From Alkaliphilus hydrothermalis (GTDB lineage: Bacteria; Bacillota; Clostridia; Peptostreptococcales; Natronincolaceae): a stretch of DNA of 64,000 nt. Position numbers and translations under genes: made by a program. A model generated the notes under the pieces. It did no database searches and was not told the DNA's origin. It worked only from the letters and a program-made list of their open reading frames with translations. Shown here in pieces: positions 9,096-17,991 of the stretch. The DNA lies in assembly GCF_016908555.1 (NCBI RefSeq), contig NZ_JAFBEE010000001.1, positions 279,447 through 343,446 on the forward strand, given 5' to 3'. Position 1 is the stretch's first letter. Every line of letters starts with the position of its first letter.

Positions 9096-10019
9096 GTGAC
9101 GGATACTTCGTTTATTTTATGGCTACAGCAATTTTCCAATGGTTTTTTAGATTTGTTTTTCACCTACATTACAAAACTTGGCAATCCTGAGTACTATATG
9201 TTGGCAATTCCCTTATTTTATTGGTGTATCAATAAAAAGGCGGCTTTTCGCTTTACCATGTACTTCTTAATTTCTATTTATGTAAATAGTGTGGTGAAGG
9301 CTACTACGGCGGTGCCTCGTCCCTCAGGTGATGAAGTAAGAATTCTTTATAAGGAATCAACCCTTGGTACTTCATCTTTTCCCAGTGGACATACTCAAGG
9401 AACTGCTTCCTTTTGGGGATATATGGCCTACTATATTAAAAATAAAGCCTTTACAGCTTTAGCGGTGGTCATCATCATTTTAGTGGGATTATCTAGAATG
9501 TATTTGGGATTACATTTCCCTATTGATATACTCGGAGGATTGTCTTTTGCGCTAGTAATTCTATGGTTATTCAATCAGTTCTATGATGACCTAGTGAAGA
9601 AAATGAAAACACTTTCCTTCCAAACAGGTATTCTTCTGTCTATTATTCTTCCGCTGTTCCTGCTACTTCCACCAAGCCATGACAAAGGAATGTTGGTGGG
9701 ATTTGTGATCGGTCTTTTGGTGGGTTATCAAGTGGAGGGCACAACCCTTGGTTTTCAAAGCGATGCTACGTTTGGTAAGCAAGTAGTAAAGTTTGTTATT
9801 GGAGTCGCGGGTTTTTTTGGATTAAGATTTATTCTGAAGGCACTATTCCTACAGATTGGTTTTAGTGATACCGCACCATTAGCAGCAGATGTGATTCGCT
9901 ACAGTATTATTGGACTTTGGGCGTCATATATTGCTCCATTAGTATTTGTTAAGTTTGGTTTATCAACTGTTGGGGGCGGATTTCCAAGAACACCAGCTGG
10001 TAAGGCTGTAACAAGATAG
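9096..10019 (+). CDS. PAP2-superfamily membrane phosphatase
   Basis: An integral membrane phosphatase of 307 aa. The three PAP2 catalytic motifs are visible: K-x6-RP as KATTAVPRP, PSGH in SSFPSGHTQGTASF, and S-R-x5-H-x3-D as SRMYLGLHFPIDILGG. About eight hydrophobic helices cover the rest, including four after the catalytic core, where classical PAP2 enzymes stop; this longer form is common in Firmicutes. The likely role is dephosphorylation of undecaprenyl pyrophosphate or phosphatidic acid on the outer face of the membrane (inference). The start is GTG 9096, seven bases after AAGGAGG; an upstream TTG at 9075 precedes that site. Confidence 0.86.
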   Translation: MTDTSFILWLQQFSNGFLDLFFTYITKLGNPEYYMLAIPLFYWCINKKAAFRFTMYFLISIYVNSVVKATTAVPRPSGDEVRILYKESTLGTSSFPSGHTQGTASFWGYMAYYIKNKAFTALAVVIIILVGLSRMYLGLHFPIDILGGLSFALVILWLFNQFYDDLVKKMKTLSFQTGILLSIILPLFLLLPPSHDKGMLVGFVIGLLVGYQVEGTTLGFQSDATFGKQVVKFVIGVAGFFGLRFILKALFLQIGFSDTAPLAADVIRYSIIGLWASYIAPLVFVKFGLSTVGGGFPRTPAGKAVTR

Positions 10020-10041
10020 TAATAATGTATAAAGCATAAAG

Positions 10042-10080
10042 AATCCTAGGGAATAGAAACTTAGGATTTTTTTCTTTTTT
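10042..10080 (+). terminator. Rho-independent terminator
   Basis: AATCCTA (10042-10048) pairs with TAGGATT (10062-10068), followed by a long T-rich tract. It closes the PAP2 gene. Confidence 0.75.
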
Positions 10081-10224
10081 CAATATTTTGCATAATATAA
10101 AGGATTTAAAGAGGGTGACAAAGAATTAATAAGGGATTTACAATAATTAAAAACAGCTAGATAAGGTACAGTATTATAATGGAAATCACTTAACAAAGCT
10201 GTAAACAGAGTCAGGGGGAGTTAT

Positions 10225-10770
10225 ATGGAATATAGGGAGTTAAAAAGAGAAGAGTTACAACTATTCATAAAAATTGATCGTAGGGAAATTATCGAAGGAA
10301 TTTATTACTTTCGAGATGGTGAATTAGTTTTGGAGAAGGAATATTTTGATGTCAAAGGATTCCCTCCAGATGAACAGGAAGACATACTAGAGCGATTAAT
10401 CAAAATTCATGAAGAAGCTGGATACATAGCAGGGGCTTTTGATGGCGACCAACTGGTGGGTATTACATCTTTGGAGAGCAAGCCAAGAGGCAGTCGACAA
10501 CATCAGTTGAAGATGGATATTTTATATATCAATAGTGATTATAGGGGTAAAGGAGTAGGCAAGAGACTAGTGGAAATGGTGAAGGACAAAGCTAGAGATA
10601 TGGGGGCTGAGTGCCTCTATATTTCAGCCACACCATCTGAAAACACGGTTCATTTCTATCTAGGGATGGGGTGTAGACTAGCAAAGGAAGTAGATCCAGA
10701 GTTATTTAAATTAGAACCCCTAGACATTCATATGGAGTTACCTCTACGAATCCATCAACATAAGTTATAA
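10225..10770 (+). CDS. GNAT family N-acetyltransferase
   Basis: A 181-aa single-domain acetyltransferase. Acetyl-CoA motif A is DYRGKGVGKRLVEMV and motif B is LYISATPSENTVHFYLGMGC. Its overall layout (REIIEGIYYFRDGELVL, then a long linker, then the core, then a DPRDMQ/PLDIHME-type end) matches the GNAT gene at 26738-27277 on the other strand, so the two are divergent paralogs. ATG 10225 follows AGGGGGAG. Confidence 0.87.
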   Translation: MEYRELKREELQLFIKIDRREIIEGIYYFRDGELVLEKEYFDVKGFPPDEQEDILERLIKIHEEAGYIAGAFDGDQLVGITSLESKPRGSRQHQLKMDILYINSDYRGKGVGKRLVEMVKDKARDMGAECLYISATPSENTVHFYLGMGCRLAKEVDPELFKLEPLDIHMELPLRIHQHKL

Positions 10771-10806
10771 GTGTTCACTACCATTATTTTGAATGGAGAT
10801 GATAGT

Positions 10807-11214
10807 ATGATTAAATACATTGATACAATAGAGGGAATTACACCTCAACAATTGGAAGGGTTTTTTGTGGGCTGGCTTGAACCCCTAAAACAGGAGAAAC
10901 ATTTTGAACTGTTTGAAAAAAGTGATTACTTTTGGTTGGCAATAGACGAGGACAATAACAAAGTAGTTGGTTTTATTACAGCAATTTCAGATAAAGTCCT
11001 TTCCGCCTATATTCCATTATTGGAGGTAGTGCCCTCCCAGCAAGGAAAGGGAATTGGTAGAAAATTAGTTGAACTTATGCTGGATACCTTAAAGAGCTAT
11101 TATATGATTGATTTGGTTTGTGATGAAGATAAAACACCTTTTTATAAGAAGTATGGCATGTGCAAAGCAACTGCCATGATGTTCCGCAACTACGATAAAC
11201 AAGGGGGCAAATAA
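10807..11214 (+). CDS. GNAT family N-acetyltransferase
   Basis: A short 135-aa acetyltransferase with motif A SQQGKGIGRKLVELM and a C-terminal CDEDKTPFYKKYGMCKATAMMFRNYD. This form matches small YesJ/YhfO-like GNATs. The start is ATG 10807, preceded by GGAG eight bases upstream; a GTG at 10771, one base after the previous stop, would add 12 residues but lacks a site. It sits between two other genes with short gaps and may form an operon with VanW (13 bases downstream). Confidence 0.82.
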   Translation: MIKYIDTIEGITPQQLEGFFVGWLEPLKQEKHFELFEKSDYFWLAIDEDNNKVVGFITAISDKVLSAYIPLLEVVPSQQGKGIGRKLVELMLDTLKSYYMIDLVCDEDKTPFYKKYGMCKATAMMFRNYDKQGGK

Positions 11215-11227
11215 AGGGAGGTTGTTC

Positions 11228-12043
11228 ATGAAGCCCATCAAACGATCTAAGATACGAATACAGTTAGGCAAAATATACTATACATACAAACGCTATCTTG
11301 AATGGTATAGCGGAGGGACTAGATTTGCAAAAAACATGGATAAGGATCTACTTCCCAAAGAAGTATTTCAACATCAGACGCCACTATTGAGGAAACTAAA
11401 GGATGTTGATATGTGGTATCAATACAATAAAATTAAAAATATAGAAATTGCCATAAAGAAATTAAACGGAATTGTTATTCAGCCGGGTGAGACGCTGTCC
11501 TACTGGAGATTAATTGGAAAACCAACCCGTAGAAAGGGATACAAGGATGGAATGGTTCTTTTTTATGGTGGTTTTAAATCAGGGGTAGGGGGTGGCTTGT
11601 GTCAGCTCTCAAATTTAATCTATTGGATGACCCTCCATACTCCTCTACAGGTAACGGAACGCCACCGACACAGTTATGATGTATTTCCCGACTCCAATCG
11701 CACCCAGCCCTTTGGCAGTGGCGCCACCTGTGCCTACAACTATTTAGACTTGAGGATTTATAATCCAACTGATGAACCCTACCAGTTGAATCTATACCTT
11801 ACTGCAGATCATCTGGTGGGTCAGTGGAGGACTACAAAGGAGCCAATCTATACCTATGAAGTCTATGAAAAGGATCACCAAATGACCTTGGAATACTGGG
11901 ATGGGTATGTAAGGCATAACACAATCCATAGGAAGGTTTTCAACCTAAATAAAGAGGAAATTGGTGATGAGTATATTACTGAGAACCATGCCATCATGAT
12001 GTATCAACCCTTTTTAGAGGATGGTAGTAAGACTAAATCATAG
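11228..12043 (+). CDS. VanW family protein
   Basis: A 271-aa protein with the VanW core: IQPGETLSYWRLIGKPTRRKGYKDG (about 85-110), GVGGGLCQLSNLIYWMTLHTPL and ERHRHSYDVFPDSNRTQPFGSGATCAYNYLDLRIYNPT. VanW occurs as an accessory gene in vanB-type glycopeptide-resistance clusters, but its biochemical role is unknown, and most copies in clostridia lie outside such clusters, as here. No signal peptide is visible. ATG 11228 follows GGGAGG at six bases; a TTG at 11222 is the in-frame alternative. Confidence 0.88.
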   Translation: MKPIKRSKIRIQLGKIYYTYKRYLEWYSGGTRFAKNMDKDLLPKEVFQHQTPLLRKLKDVDMWYQYNKIKNIEIAIKKLNGIVIQPGETLSYWRLIGKPTRRKGYKDGMVLFYGGFKSGVGGGLCQLSNLIYWMTLHTPLQVTERHRHSYDVFPDSNRTQPFGSGATCAYNYLDLRIYNPTDEPYQLNLYLTADHLVGQWRTTKEPIYTYEVYEKDHQMTLEYWDGYVRHNTIHRKVFNLNKEEIGDEYITENHAIMMYQPFLEDGSKTKS

Positions 12044-12066
12044 AAATCATAAGGGGGAAATATGAA

Positions 12067-12528
12067 ATGGAAATTAGATTAGTTGAGGATGCAAAAGAAA
12101 AAAGTATGATTACAGAGAAGGTTCTTCGCCAACTACCCCATTGGTTTGGGCAAGAGGAGCCTTTAGTGAAATATGTAAATACAGTATATAAATATCCCTT
12201 CTATGCAGCTTTTGTAGATAATGAAGCGGTGGGCTTCATCAGTATTAAAGATAATAATCAATATACAGCTGAAATCTATGTGATGGGGATCTTGGAGGGT
12301 CATCATAGAAGGGGAATCGGCAAAGGTTTGCTCCAAAGGGCAGAAGAGGGGATCAAGGATAAAGCATATAAATACCTCATGGTAAAGACCGTTGGAGAAT
12401 CAAGTCCAGACCTCTATTATGCTAGGACGAGGAAATATTATGAAGGTGTTGGATTTTACCCATTGGAAGAATTGAAGGATCTGTGGGATGAACAAAACCC
12501 TTGCTTAATACTGGTGAAGAACTTATAG
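12067..12528 (+). CDS. GNAT family N-acetyltransferase
   Basis: A 153-aa protein with motif A HHRRGIGKGLLQRAEE and a C-terminal SPDLYYARTRKYYEGVGFYPLEELKDLWDEQNPCLILVK. The YYARTRKYYEGVGF form with WDEQNPCLILVK is typical of a small GNAT group common in clostridia and bacilli; the substrate is unknown. It starts 23 bases after vanW with AAGGGGG upstream, which suggests co-transcription. Confidence 0.87.
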   Translation: MEIRLVEDAKEKSMITEKVLRQLPHWFGQEEPLVKYVNTVYKYPFYAAFVDNEAVGFISIKDNNQYTAEIYVMGILEGHHRRGIGKGLLQRAEEGIKDKAYKYLMVKTVGESSPDLYYARTRKYYEGVGFYPLEELKDLWDEQNPCLILVKNL

Positions 12529-12575
12529 AAAACCCTACAACACAATATAATAAAACAATCATCTAGGAGGAATTT

Positions 12576-13199
12576 ATGTTAAATAATAAAGGTTTTGATC
12601 AATGGGCAGGAAGCTACGACGAAGACATAGCAAAGTTTAGTAAAGGGTATCCATTTGAAGGATATTATGATGTATTAGGATATATACATAGTCTAGTTGA
12701 AGAACCAAAGGGGAAAAATATATTAGACATTGGTGTAGGTACAGGTCTATTATCATACGAACTATATCTACAAGGAGCTAATGTCTATGGACTAGACTTC
12801 TCTCAAAAAATGTTGGAACTAGCAAAAGAGAAAATGCCAAAGGGGAACTTCTATCAGGGAGATATAAAGGATGGAGTACCGTTGGAATTAAAGGAAATGA
12901 AGTTTGATTATATAGTTTCATCCTTCGCTATTCACCATGTGGACCTAAAGGGCAAAATTGACTTTATAAATAAGTTGAAGAATTTAATAAAAGACAATGG
13001 TAAAATCATCTTTGGGGATGTTGCCTTTGAAACAACTTCAGATTTAGAAAAATGCAAAACAGAGGCAGGACGTTACTGGGATACTGACGAGTATTATATG
13101 GTACTGCAAGAGATGGAGGAAATGCTAAAAGAAACAGAACTAAAATACAAATATACTCAGATCTCCAGTTGTGCTGGCGCATTAGAGTTATGGAAATAG
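12576..13199 (+). CDS. Class I SAM-dependent methyltransferase
   Basis: A 207-aa methyltransferase with motif I NILDIGVGTGLLSYEL (about 48-63), motif II VYGLDFSQKMLELAKEK, and post-motif FDYIVSSFAIHHVD. The N-terminal FDQWAGSYDEDI resembles the YrrT/UbiE-like group in Firmicutes. The target is unknown. GGAGG precedes ATG 12576. It is the last gene of the + run before the convergent DUF3888-uvsE pair. Confidence 0.84.
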   Translation: MLNNKGFDQWAGSYDEDIAKFSKGYPFEGYYDVLGYIHSLVEEPKGKNILDIGVGTGLLSYELYLQGANVYGLDFSQKMLELAKEKMPKGNFYQGDIKDGVPLELKEMKFDYIVSSFAIHHVDLKGKIDFINKLKNLIKDNGKIIFGDVAFETTSDLEKCKTEAGRYWDTDEYYMVLQEMEEMLKETELKYKYTQISSCAGALELWK

Positions 13200-13231
13200 A
13201 CAAAATTAGAATTTAAAATAACTATAAAGAT

Positions 13232-13264
13232 AGGGATTCCTCAAAATCTAGGGGAATCCCTTAT
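13232..13264. terminator. Terminator between convergent genes
   Basis: AGGGATTCC (13232-13240) pairs perfectly with GGAATCCCT (13253-13261). It lies between the + methyltransferase and the - DUF3888 gene and probably serves both, although neither side has a long T tract. Confidence 0.55.
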
Positions 13265-13279
13265 TAATGTTCAAATAAG

Positions 13280-13714
13280 CTATTGAAGGTGTGGTGGAAG
13301 GTCGTAACTTTTGATATGTTTATAATCCACTACCTCAACATCACCGCCAGCTTCTATTATTAAGGTAATCTGATCCACCCCAACAGAGTTATGGGCTCCA
13401 ACATAGGGAGAAACCTCCAAAGTCATTTTAAACATACCATTTTCAGTGTAACTAAGCCTTTCGAGGTTGATAATTTTTATATCCCAGTAGTCGTGGCTAT
13501 AGGACTCCCCATAATAGCCATAAATGGCATTGGATATAAGGGGATCAAGCAAAGTTAAAAAAACATGTTGATACAGTTCATCTGTTGAAGCCTCTGGGGG
13601 ATTCAACAGCAACTCAGATTCTTCTAAATCTCCTTTATTAAAGACAGCATATCCTAAATAAGTAGTGATCAGTAGAGTAATAACAATGCTGAGGGCAACA
13701 GTTTTTTTCGTCAT
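13280..13714 (-). CDS. DUF3888-like secreted/anchored protein
   Basis: A 144-aa protein with an N-terminal hydrophobic signal or anchor (VALSIVITLLITTYLGYAV, residues 6-24) and an extracytoplasmic domain. The pattern LLDPLISNAIYGYYGE, YWDIKIINLERL and GMFKMTLEVSPYVGAHNSVGVDQITLII fits the DUF3888 family of Firmicutes, whose function is unknown. Its ATG overlaps the uvsE stop by one base (TAATG), so it is translationally coupled to uvsE, an odd pairing of a DNA repair enzyme with an exported protein. Confidence 0.75.
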   Translation of the reverse strand: MTKKTVALSIVITLLITTYLGYAVFNKGDLEESELLLNPPEASTDELYQHVFLTLLDPLISNAIYGYYGESYSHDYWDIKIINLERLSYTENGMFKMTLEVSPYVGAHNSVGVDQITLIIEAGGDVEVVDYKHIKSYDLPPHLQ

Positions 13715-14679
13715 TAAAGCACCTCCAAAGAACCAGCATCTAGGATATTCACACCTTCAATTGCCTTAAAATCCTTCATAAGTTGATGGAGAGCCTTATC
13801 TTTTTGTTTTGCTTCAATCATGATATCAAAATCCCGATTTAAAGACTTTGCTTTATTTATAAATGCCATTAAGAAGTTAATATCTACATAATCAGCATGG
13901 GCCCTCACTTGCTTTTCTGATTTAGGACTGGATACATGAATCTTTGGTGGACGGTCTTGGTCCCTCCATGTATCGAATATCTCCTCAATCATATCTCCAA
14001 TTTCCTCACCGTTATGATTACAAAAGTGATGATGTATGTCCAGCACCATAGGAATTGATAACTCTTGACATATTTCCAATACTTCCTTTGCAGTAAAGGA
14101 TTTATCATCATTTTCTAGGATAATGCGACTTTGATAGCGGGGATCTATTTCTTTAAATTGTTTTATAAAGCGCTCCATGGCCTTTTTTCTACTTCCATAA
14201 GTTCCTCCAACGTGGAGTACCAGTTTGGCAGAGGCAGGGGACAAATCCATCGCTTCAAAAATCCGTACATGGTATTCTAAATCCCTAAGGGAGGATTCAA
14301 AAACATCCTTTTTAGGAGTATTTAAAATTGTGAAATGGTCAGGGTGTGCACTTACTAACAGTCCACGTTCCTTAATATAATTTCCGATGGTGGTATATAC
14401 ATCTTGAAAAGGTTGAATGTAGTCCCAATCAAAAACGTCATTATGGGTCACTAGTGGAATAAGCTTTGAGGTAAAACGGTAGAGGGCAATATCGTGGGCT
14501 TTGTTATATATGAGAACTCTTCGGGTGATATCTAAATTTTCCTTAGTCAAAGATTGAAGTTTGTGCAGTCTAGTATCGTCATCGGGTAATTCCAAAAACC
14601 TTTTATAAGTCATTGTCTTATTAGGAGAACCCTCATGTAAATCAAGAGAAATCGCCACGTAGCCTAGTCTTATTTTCAT
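13714..14679 (-). CDS. uvsE: UV damage endonuclease UvsE
   Basis: UVDE nicks DNA 5' of pyrimidine dimers and other distortions, giving an alternative to UvrABC. The TIM-barrel protein of 321 aa has family motifs: RLGYVAISLD start, ENLDITRRVLIYN, LVSAHPDHFTILN, KLVLHVGGTYGSRK, IILENDDKSFT, PMVLDIHHHFCNH and IMIEAKQKDKAL, supplying the metal-binding His, Glu and Asp residues. No LexA-type box is visible upstream. GGTGTTG precedes ATG 14679. Confidence 0.95.
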   Translation of the reverse strand: MKIRLGYVAISLDLHEGSPNKTMTYKRFLELPDDDTRLHKLQSLTKENLDITRRVLIYNKAHDIALYRFTSKLIPLVTHNDVFDWDYIQPFQDVYTTIGNYIKERGLLVSAHPDHFTILNTPKKDVFESSLRDLEYHVRIFEAMDLSPASAKLVLHVGGTYGSRKKAMERFIKQFKEIDPRYQSRIILENDDKSFTAKEVLEICQELSIPMVLDIHHHFCNHNGEEIGDMIEEIFDTWRDQDRPPKIHVSSPKSEKQVRAHADYVDINFLMAFINKAKSLNRDFDIMIEAKQKDKALHQLMKDFKAIEGVNILDAGSLEVL

Positions 14680-15118
14680 TTCAACACCTCCATATCTAGA
14701 AATAATTTGCCCTATTTTTGTGAAAAAAATTATATTTCAGAAGTTGATTTATTTTGATTACTCTATTTGATTTCCTTAGCTTTTCCTTCAAATATGCAAG
14801 TCTTGCAACTTATCCTGCATAAATTCTAGTCGTCATATCCCCTATTAATCATCAAGAAGGTGAGAATTATGTGGTTTTCAGTTGAAAATGCATATCAATT
14901 GAACAATAATTTTTTTGTCGTTTCACCATTGAATATACAAATAAAATGTCGAAGGGCAGTTGTCTAAACGACCAATTTTATTTAGAATAAAATTTTATAC
15001 TAGTTTTAGAGGAAATTTATGGTTTTTATTGAATTGTATATTAGTAGCTATAAGAGTAAGTGATTTCATAAAATAAAGCCTAAGTTAATATAAGCATAGG
15101 AGGTTTTGCTGGTGGTAA
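14680..15118. other. 439-bp region without a supported gene
   Basis: AT-rich spacer between the uvsE start and the MazG remnant. A 32-codon frame (14869-14967, +) has AAGGTGAG upstream but no recognisable product. The arms AAATAAAAT (about 14939) and ATTTTATTT (about 14975) can pair around GTCG/CGAC. An AGGAGG at 15099-15104 would serve the original start of the decayed gene. Confidence 0.4.
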
Positions 15119-15367
15119 ATCAGAGTCTTAGATTTAGTTTCAGAAGTAGGAGAGATATCTAAGGAAGTCCTCAAGGCCACCAGTTATGGCAAAAAACCTC
15201 TAGAACTTCATAAAGATAAGTTTTCTGAAGAGATGGGAGATGCTTTATTCTCTCTAATATGTGTAGCCAACAATTCAGATATAGATTTGGCAGATTGTCT
15301 ATTAAGGGTATTAGAAAAGTACCAAACGAGAATTGACGAAAAGGGCAATCCTGCATCCAATAAGTAA
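15119..15367 (+). pseudogene. MazG-like nucleotide pyrophosphohydrolase, 5' truncated
   Basis: An 82-codon open frame without a start codon encodes the C-terminal three quarters of a MazG-like NTP pyrophosphohydrolase: RVLDLVSEVGEISKEVLKA, then KFSEEMGDALFSLICVANN, which hold the helix-forming EVGE...K and EEMGDxLF metal-binding motifs. A stop (TAA 15116-15118) precedes it in frame. A ribosome binding site and GTG (15112) lie just upstream in another frame, so about 20-25 N-terminal residues were lost by deletion plus frameshift. The rest is not further degraded, which suggests recent decay. Confidence 0.78.
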
Positions 15368-15460
15368 CTGGATAAGCAATCCTGCAGAGGGAAAAGGTTA
15401 TTTAAGGAATAGGTATGGATTGAGATATTTCATTAGACATATTAAGAAGGGGGAACTAAA

Positions 15461-16273
15461 TTGAGTGAAATTGTTCGAAAATATTATGATGAAAATGCAG
15501 AGCAAGAGTGGAAAAGGCTACAAGATCCCTACAGTAAAATAGAATTTGAAGGTACCATGTACTTAATCAATAAGTATTTTCCTAAAGTAGGTGCAGTATG
15601 TGATATAGGGGCCGGTCCTGGTCGTTATTCTATAGAGTTGATAAAGAAGGGATATAATACAACACTATTGGAATTTTCTAATAAAGAGTTGGAAATAGCG
15701 AAGGAGAAAATTCAAGAGCTGGACTTAGTGGCAGAAGCTTTCCATTGTCGAGATGCCAGAGATTTATCAGTATTTACAGACAATCAATTCGATGCGCTAT
15801 TGGTTATGGGGCCATTATATCATCTAATCAACAAAGAAGACCGTAGAAAAGTCCTAGAAGAGTCCTATCGAGTTCTTAAGCCAAATGGGGTGGCGATTAT
15901 TGCCTATATCAATTCATGGGGAGCCATCAAGGCAGGGATTTCAGAATTTCCAGAAAGCTATAGTAATATCGATGCCTTGTATAAGTATCTTGGAGAGCAA
16001 TCTCTAAGTGCAGATGTAGGATTTACTGAGTGCTATTTTACTACGCCCCCAAAGGCACTGGAGGAAGTAGCAGATGCAGGTTTTGATATTGTCAGTTATG
16101 CTGGTGTAGAAGGTTTTGCAGCAGGATTTAGTAATGAAATTATCAAGCTATATAATGAGAATCCTGAGGCCTACATGAACATAGTCAAGGCTTCAGCTGA
16201 GAACTGTGAATCTCCACAATTTAGGGATGCTACTGAGCATTTACATATTGTGGTTCATAAGAATAGAAAATAG
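15461..16273 (+). CDS. Class I SAM-dependent methyltransferase
   Basis: A 270-aa methyltransferase. SAM motif I is VCDIGAGPGRYSIEL (about 46-60), the acidic loop is TLLEFSNKELEIAKEK, and motif IV is FDALLVMGPLYHLINKEDR, followed by VLKPNGVAIIAYIN. The 90-residue C-terminal part (ISEFPESYSNIDALYKYLGEQ) is a lid typical of small-molecule methyltransferases. The start is TTG 15461 after AAGGGGG. It is probably co-transcribed with the two GNAT genes downstream (gaps of 32 and 30 bases). Confidence 0.84.
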   Translation: MSEIVRKYYDENAEQEWKRLQDPYSKIEFEGTMYLINKYFPKVGAVCDIGAGPGRYSIELIKKGYNTTLLEFSNKELEIAKEKIQELDLVAEAFHCRDARDLSVFTDNQFDALLVMGPLYHLINKEDRRKVLEESYRVLKPNGVAIIAYINSWGAIKAGISEFPESYSNIDALYKYLGEQSLSADVGFTECYFTTPPKALEEVADAGFDIVSYAGVEGFAAGFSNEIIKLYNENPEAYMNIVKASAENCESPQFRDATEHLHIVVHKNRK

Positions 16274-16305
16274 GACTTTATTTTTGCTTAGAGAGGTGAG
16301 TAAGG

Positions 16306-16782
16306 ATGAAAAATATAAAAGGTAACATTGATATTAGAAAGCTAGCTCCTGGCTCAAATATCCCCCAAAAGTTATTGTTGATGGCTGACCCATCTACAGA
16401 AAGTATTAATGATTATTTAGACCGTGGAGAAATCTATGGAGCGTTTATTGAAGAGGGAATTGTAGGTGTCTATTTAATTCTAAAAACTAGACCATTTACC
16501 CTTGAGTTGGTAAATGTTTCGGTGGAAGAGTCCTTCCAAGGAAAAGGCATTGGGAAGCTTTTAGTGATGGATGCCATCATTATAGCCAAAGGATCCGATG
16601 CAAAAACCATTGAGGTAGGAACAGGAAGTTCCAGTATCGGACAGTTGGCCCTCTATCAGAAATGTGGTTTTCGTATAACTGCCATCGATAAAGATTTTTT
16701 TATAAGGCATTACTCCGATGAAATTTTTGAAAATGGGATTCAATGCTTAGACATGATTCGGTTGGCAATCGATTTTAAGTAA
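16306..16782 (+). CDS. GNAT family N-acetyltransferase
   Basis: A 158-aa acetyltransferase with motif A SFQGKGIGKLLVMDAI and motif B IEVGTGSSSIGQLALYQKCGFRI, ending FFIRHYSDEIFENGIQCLDMIRLA. The C-terminal part with ENGIxCxDM is typical of the YvbK-like GNAT group in Bacillus. GAGAGGTGAG precedes ATG 16306. It is the middle gene of a likely methyltransferase-GNAT-GNAT operon. Confidence 0.87.
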   Translation: MKNIKGNIDIRKLAPGSNIPQKLLLMADPSTESINDYLDRGEIYGAFIEEGIVGVYLILKTRPFTLELVNVSVEESFQGKGIGKLLVMDAIIIAKGSDAKTIEVGTGSSSIGQLALYQKCGFRITAIDKDFFIRHYSDEIFENGIQCLDMIRLAIDFK

Positions 16783-16812
16783 TATTTAGCTATATAAGAA
16801 GGAGGTTTTTAA

Positions 16813-17625
16813 ATGGTAGAATTAATCAAGGAAGCTAAGGAATATAAGTTCAATAGCGTTGAGTATGTAGAGTTAGAGGATGTTAAAGATATCCTTCTTT
16901 ATCAAAAGGATGAGAGCTATATTTTTTTATGTGGTGAAGATGATTCACGTCTTTTCCTTTATTGGGGTGCATCTTCAAAGGATGATTTTTTTAACGGTCT
17001 AATCAAAACGATCGCATTAATAAAGTCTGAACTAGACATTGAAAATTATCGGGCAGTCTATATTGAGTTTATACCTGAAGACTTCGTGGCGGAAATGAAG
17101 AAAAATAATTTTGAGGTTGTCTCGAATTACGTAGATTATTGGATTAAAGATTTAGCCACACTAGAATTACAAGTACCTGAAGATCCTGTTATTAGACCTG
17201 CTGCCCAGGAGGAGTACAGGAGAGTATCTGAAATAACAATCTCCTGTAGAAATCAATCAAGAGGCTTTAGTGGTGAAACAATAGAATGGGTACAGGAAAA
17301 TAACGAAGACCCTAATTCTACTGTACTTGTGGCTGAAATGAACAATAATTTAGTAGGGATGGGATGCTTTAAACTATACGCTCAGGAAAGTAAGGCCGGT
17401 ACATGCCTTTGGGTTCGGGAATTGGCAGTAGATCCTCAATATCAATCTAAAGGAGTAGGGGGCGCAATCTTAAAACACGGACTGAGTTGGGGAATACAGC
17501 AGGGGGCTAAAAGAAGTTTTTTGGCTGCTGATGAAGAAAATCGAGGTGCCATTAGATTATACGAGAAGATCGGATTTAAGAGTAATCCAGATTCAGGGCA
17601 GATTAATATGGAGCTACTCCTATAG
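16813..17625 (+). CDS. Two-domain GNAT N-acetyltransferase
   Basis: A 270-aa protein. The C-terminal 140 residues form a canonical GNAT domain (VIRPAAQEEY start, motif A QYQSKGVGGAILKHG, motif B AADEENRGAIRLYEKIGF). The N-terminal 120 residues (YIFLCGEDDSRLFLYWGA, YRAVYIEFIPEDFVAEMKKNNFEV) look like a degenerate second GNAT-like fold without a CoA loop, as in other double-domain members. GGAGG precedes ATG 16813. Substrate unknown. Confidence 0.84.
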   Translation: MVELIKEAKEYKFNSVEYVELEDVKDILLYQKDESYIFLCGEDDSRLFLYWGASSKDDFFNGLIKTIALIKSELDIENYRAVYIEFIPEDFVAEMKKNNFEVVSNYVDYWIKDLATLELQVPEDPVIRPAAQEEYRRVSEITISCRNQSRGFSGETIEWVQENNEDPNSTVLVAEMNNNLVGMGCFKLYAQESKAGTCLWVRELAVDPQYQSKGVGGAILKHGLSWGIQQGAKRSFLAADEENRGAIRLYEKIGFKSNPDSGQINMELLL

Positions 17626-17638
17626 TCTTATATTCATG

Positions 17639-17670
17639 CTTACCCATAGCCAGTTTCAGCTATGGGTAAG
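17639..17670. terminator. Perfect 12-bp hairpin, possible terminator
   Basis: CTTACCCATAGC (17639-17650) pairs without mismatch with GCTATGGGTAAG (17659-17670), loop of eight bases. Neither side has a T tract, so it could be an RNA-stabilising hairpin instead of an intrinsic terminator. The 320 bases after it, up to 17991, are AT-rich and hold no gene; the promoter of the next gene must be there, but I cannot fix its boxes. Confidence 0.5.
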
Positions 17671-17991
17671 TATAATGAATAGGAAAGTTCTACATTAAAT
17701 TAATAAAAGAGAACTTTCTCCTAAATGAGTCTCAATATAAGTCATCAGTTAAGTCTTCTGAAAGACTTTGCAAAAAACGGGCTGAAAAAAATATTATACA
17801 TAAAAAACAAATTATGGTACAATTAGCTTAATCAGAAAAGTTAAACTATTTAATAATTGAAAGTGTTAATAGTATAATATTTCTAATTATGGAAATGAGG
17901 ATTTAAATTATTTTAGATAAGATAAAAATTTCCAATTTCCAAAATCAAAAGAATGAAAAGGTAAAAACTTTGAATAGTCGGGGGGACTTTA

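Noticed and set aside
14869..14967. 32-codon frame with AAGGTGAG upstream
   Set aside because: Too short, no family resemblance; kept only as a remark in the spacer entry.
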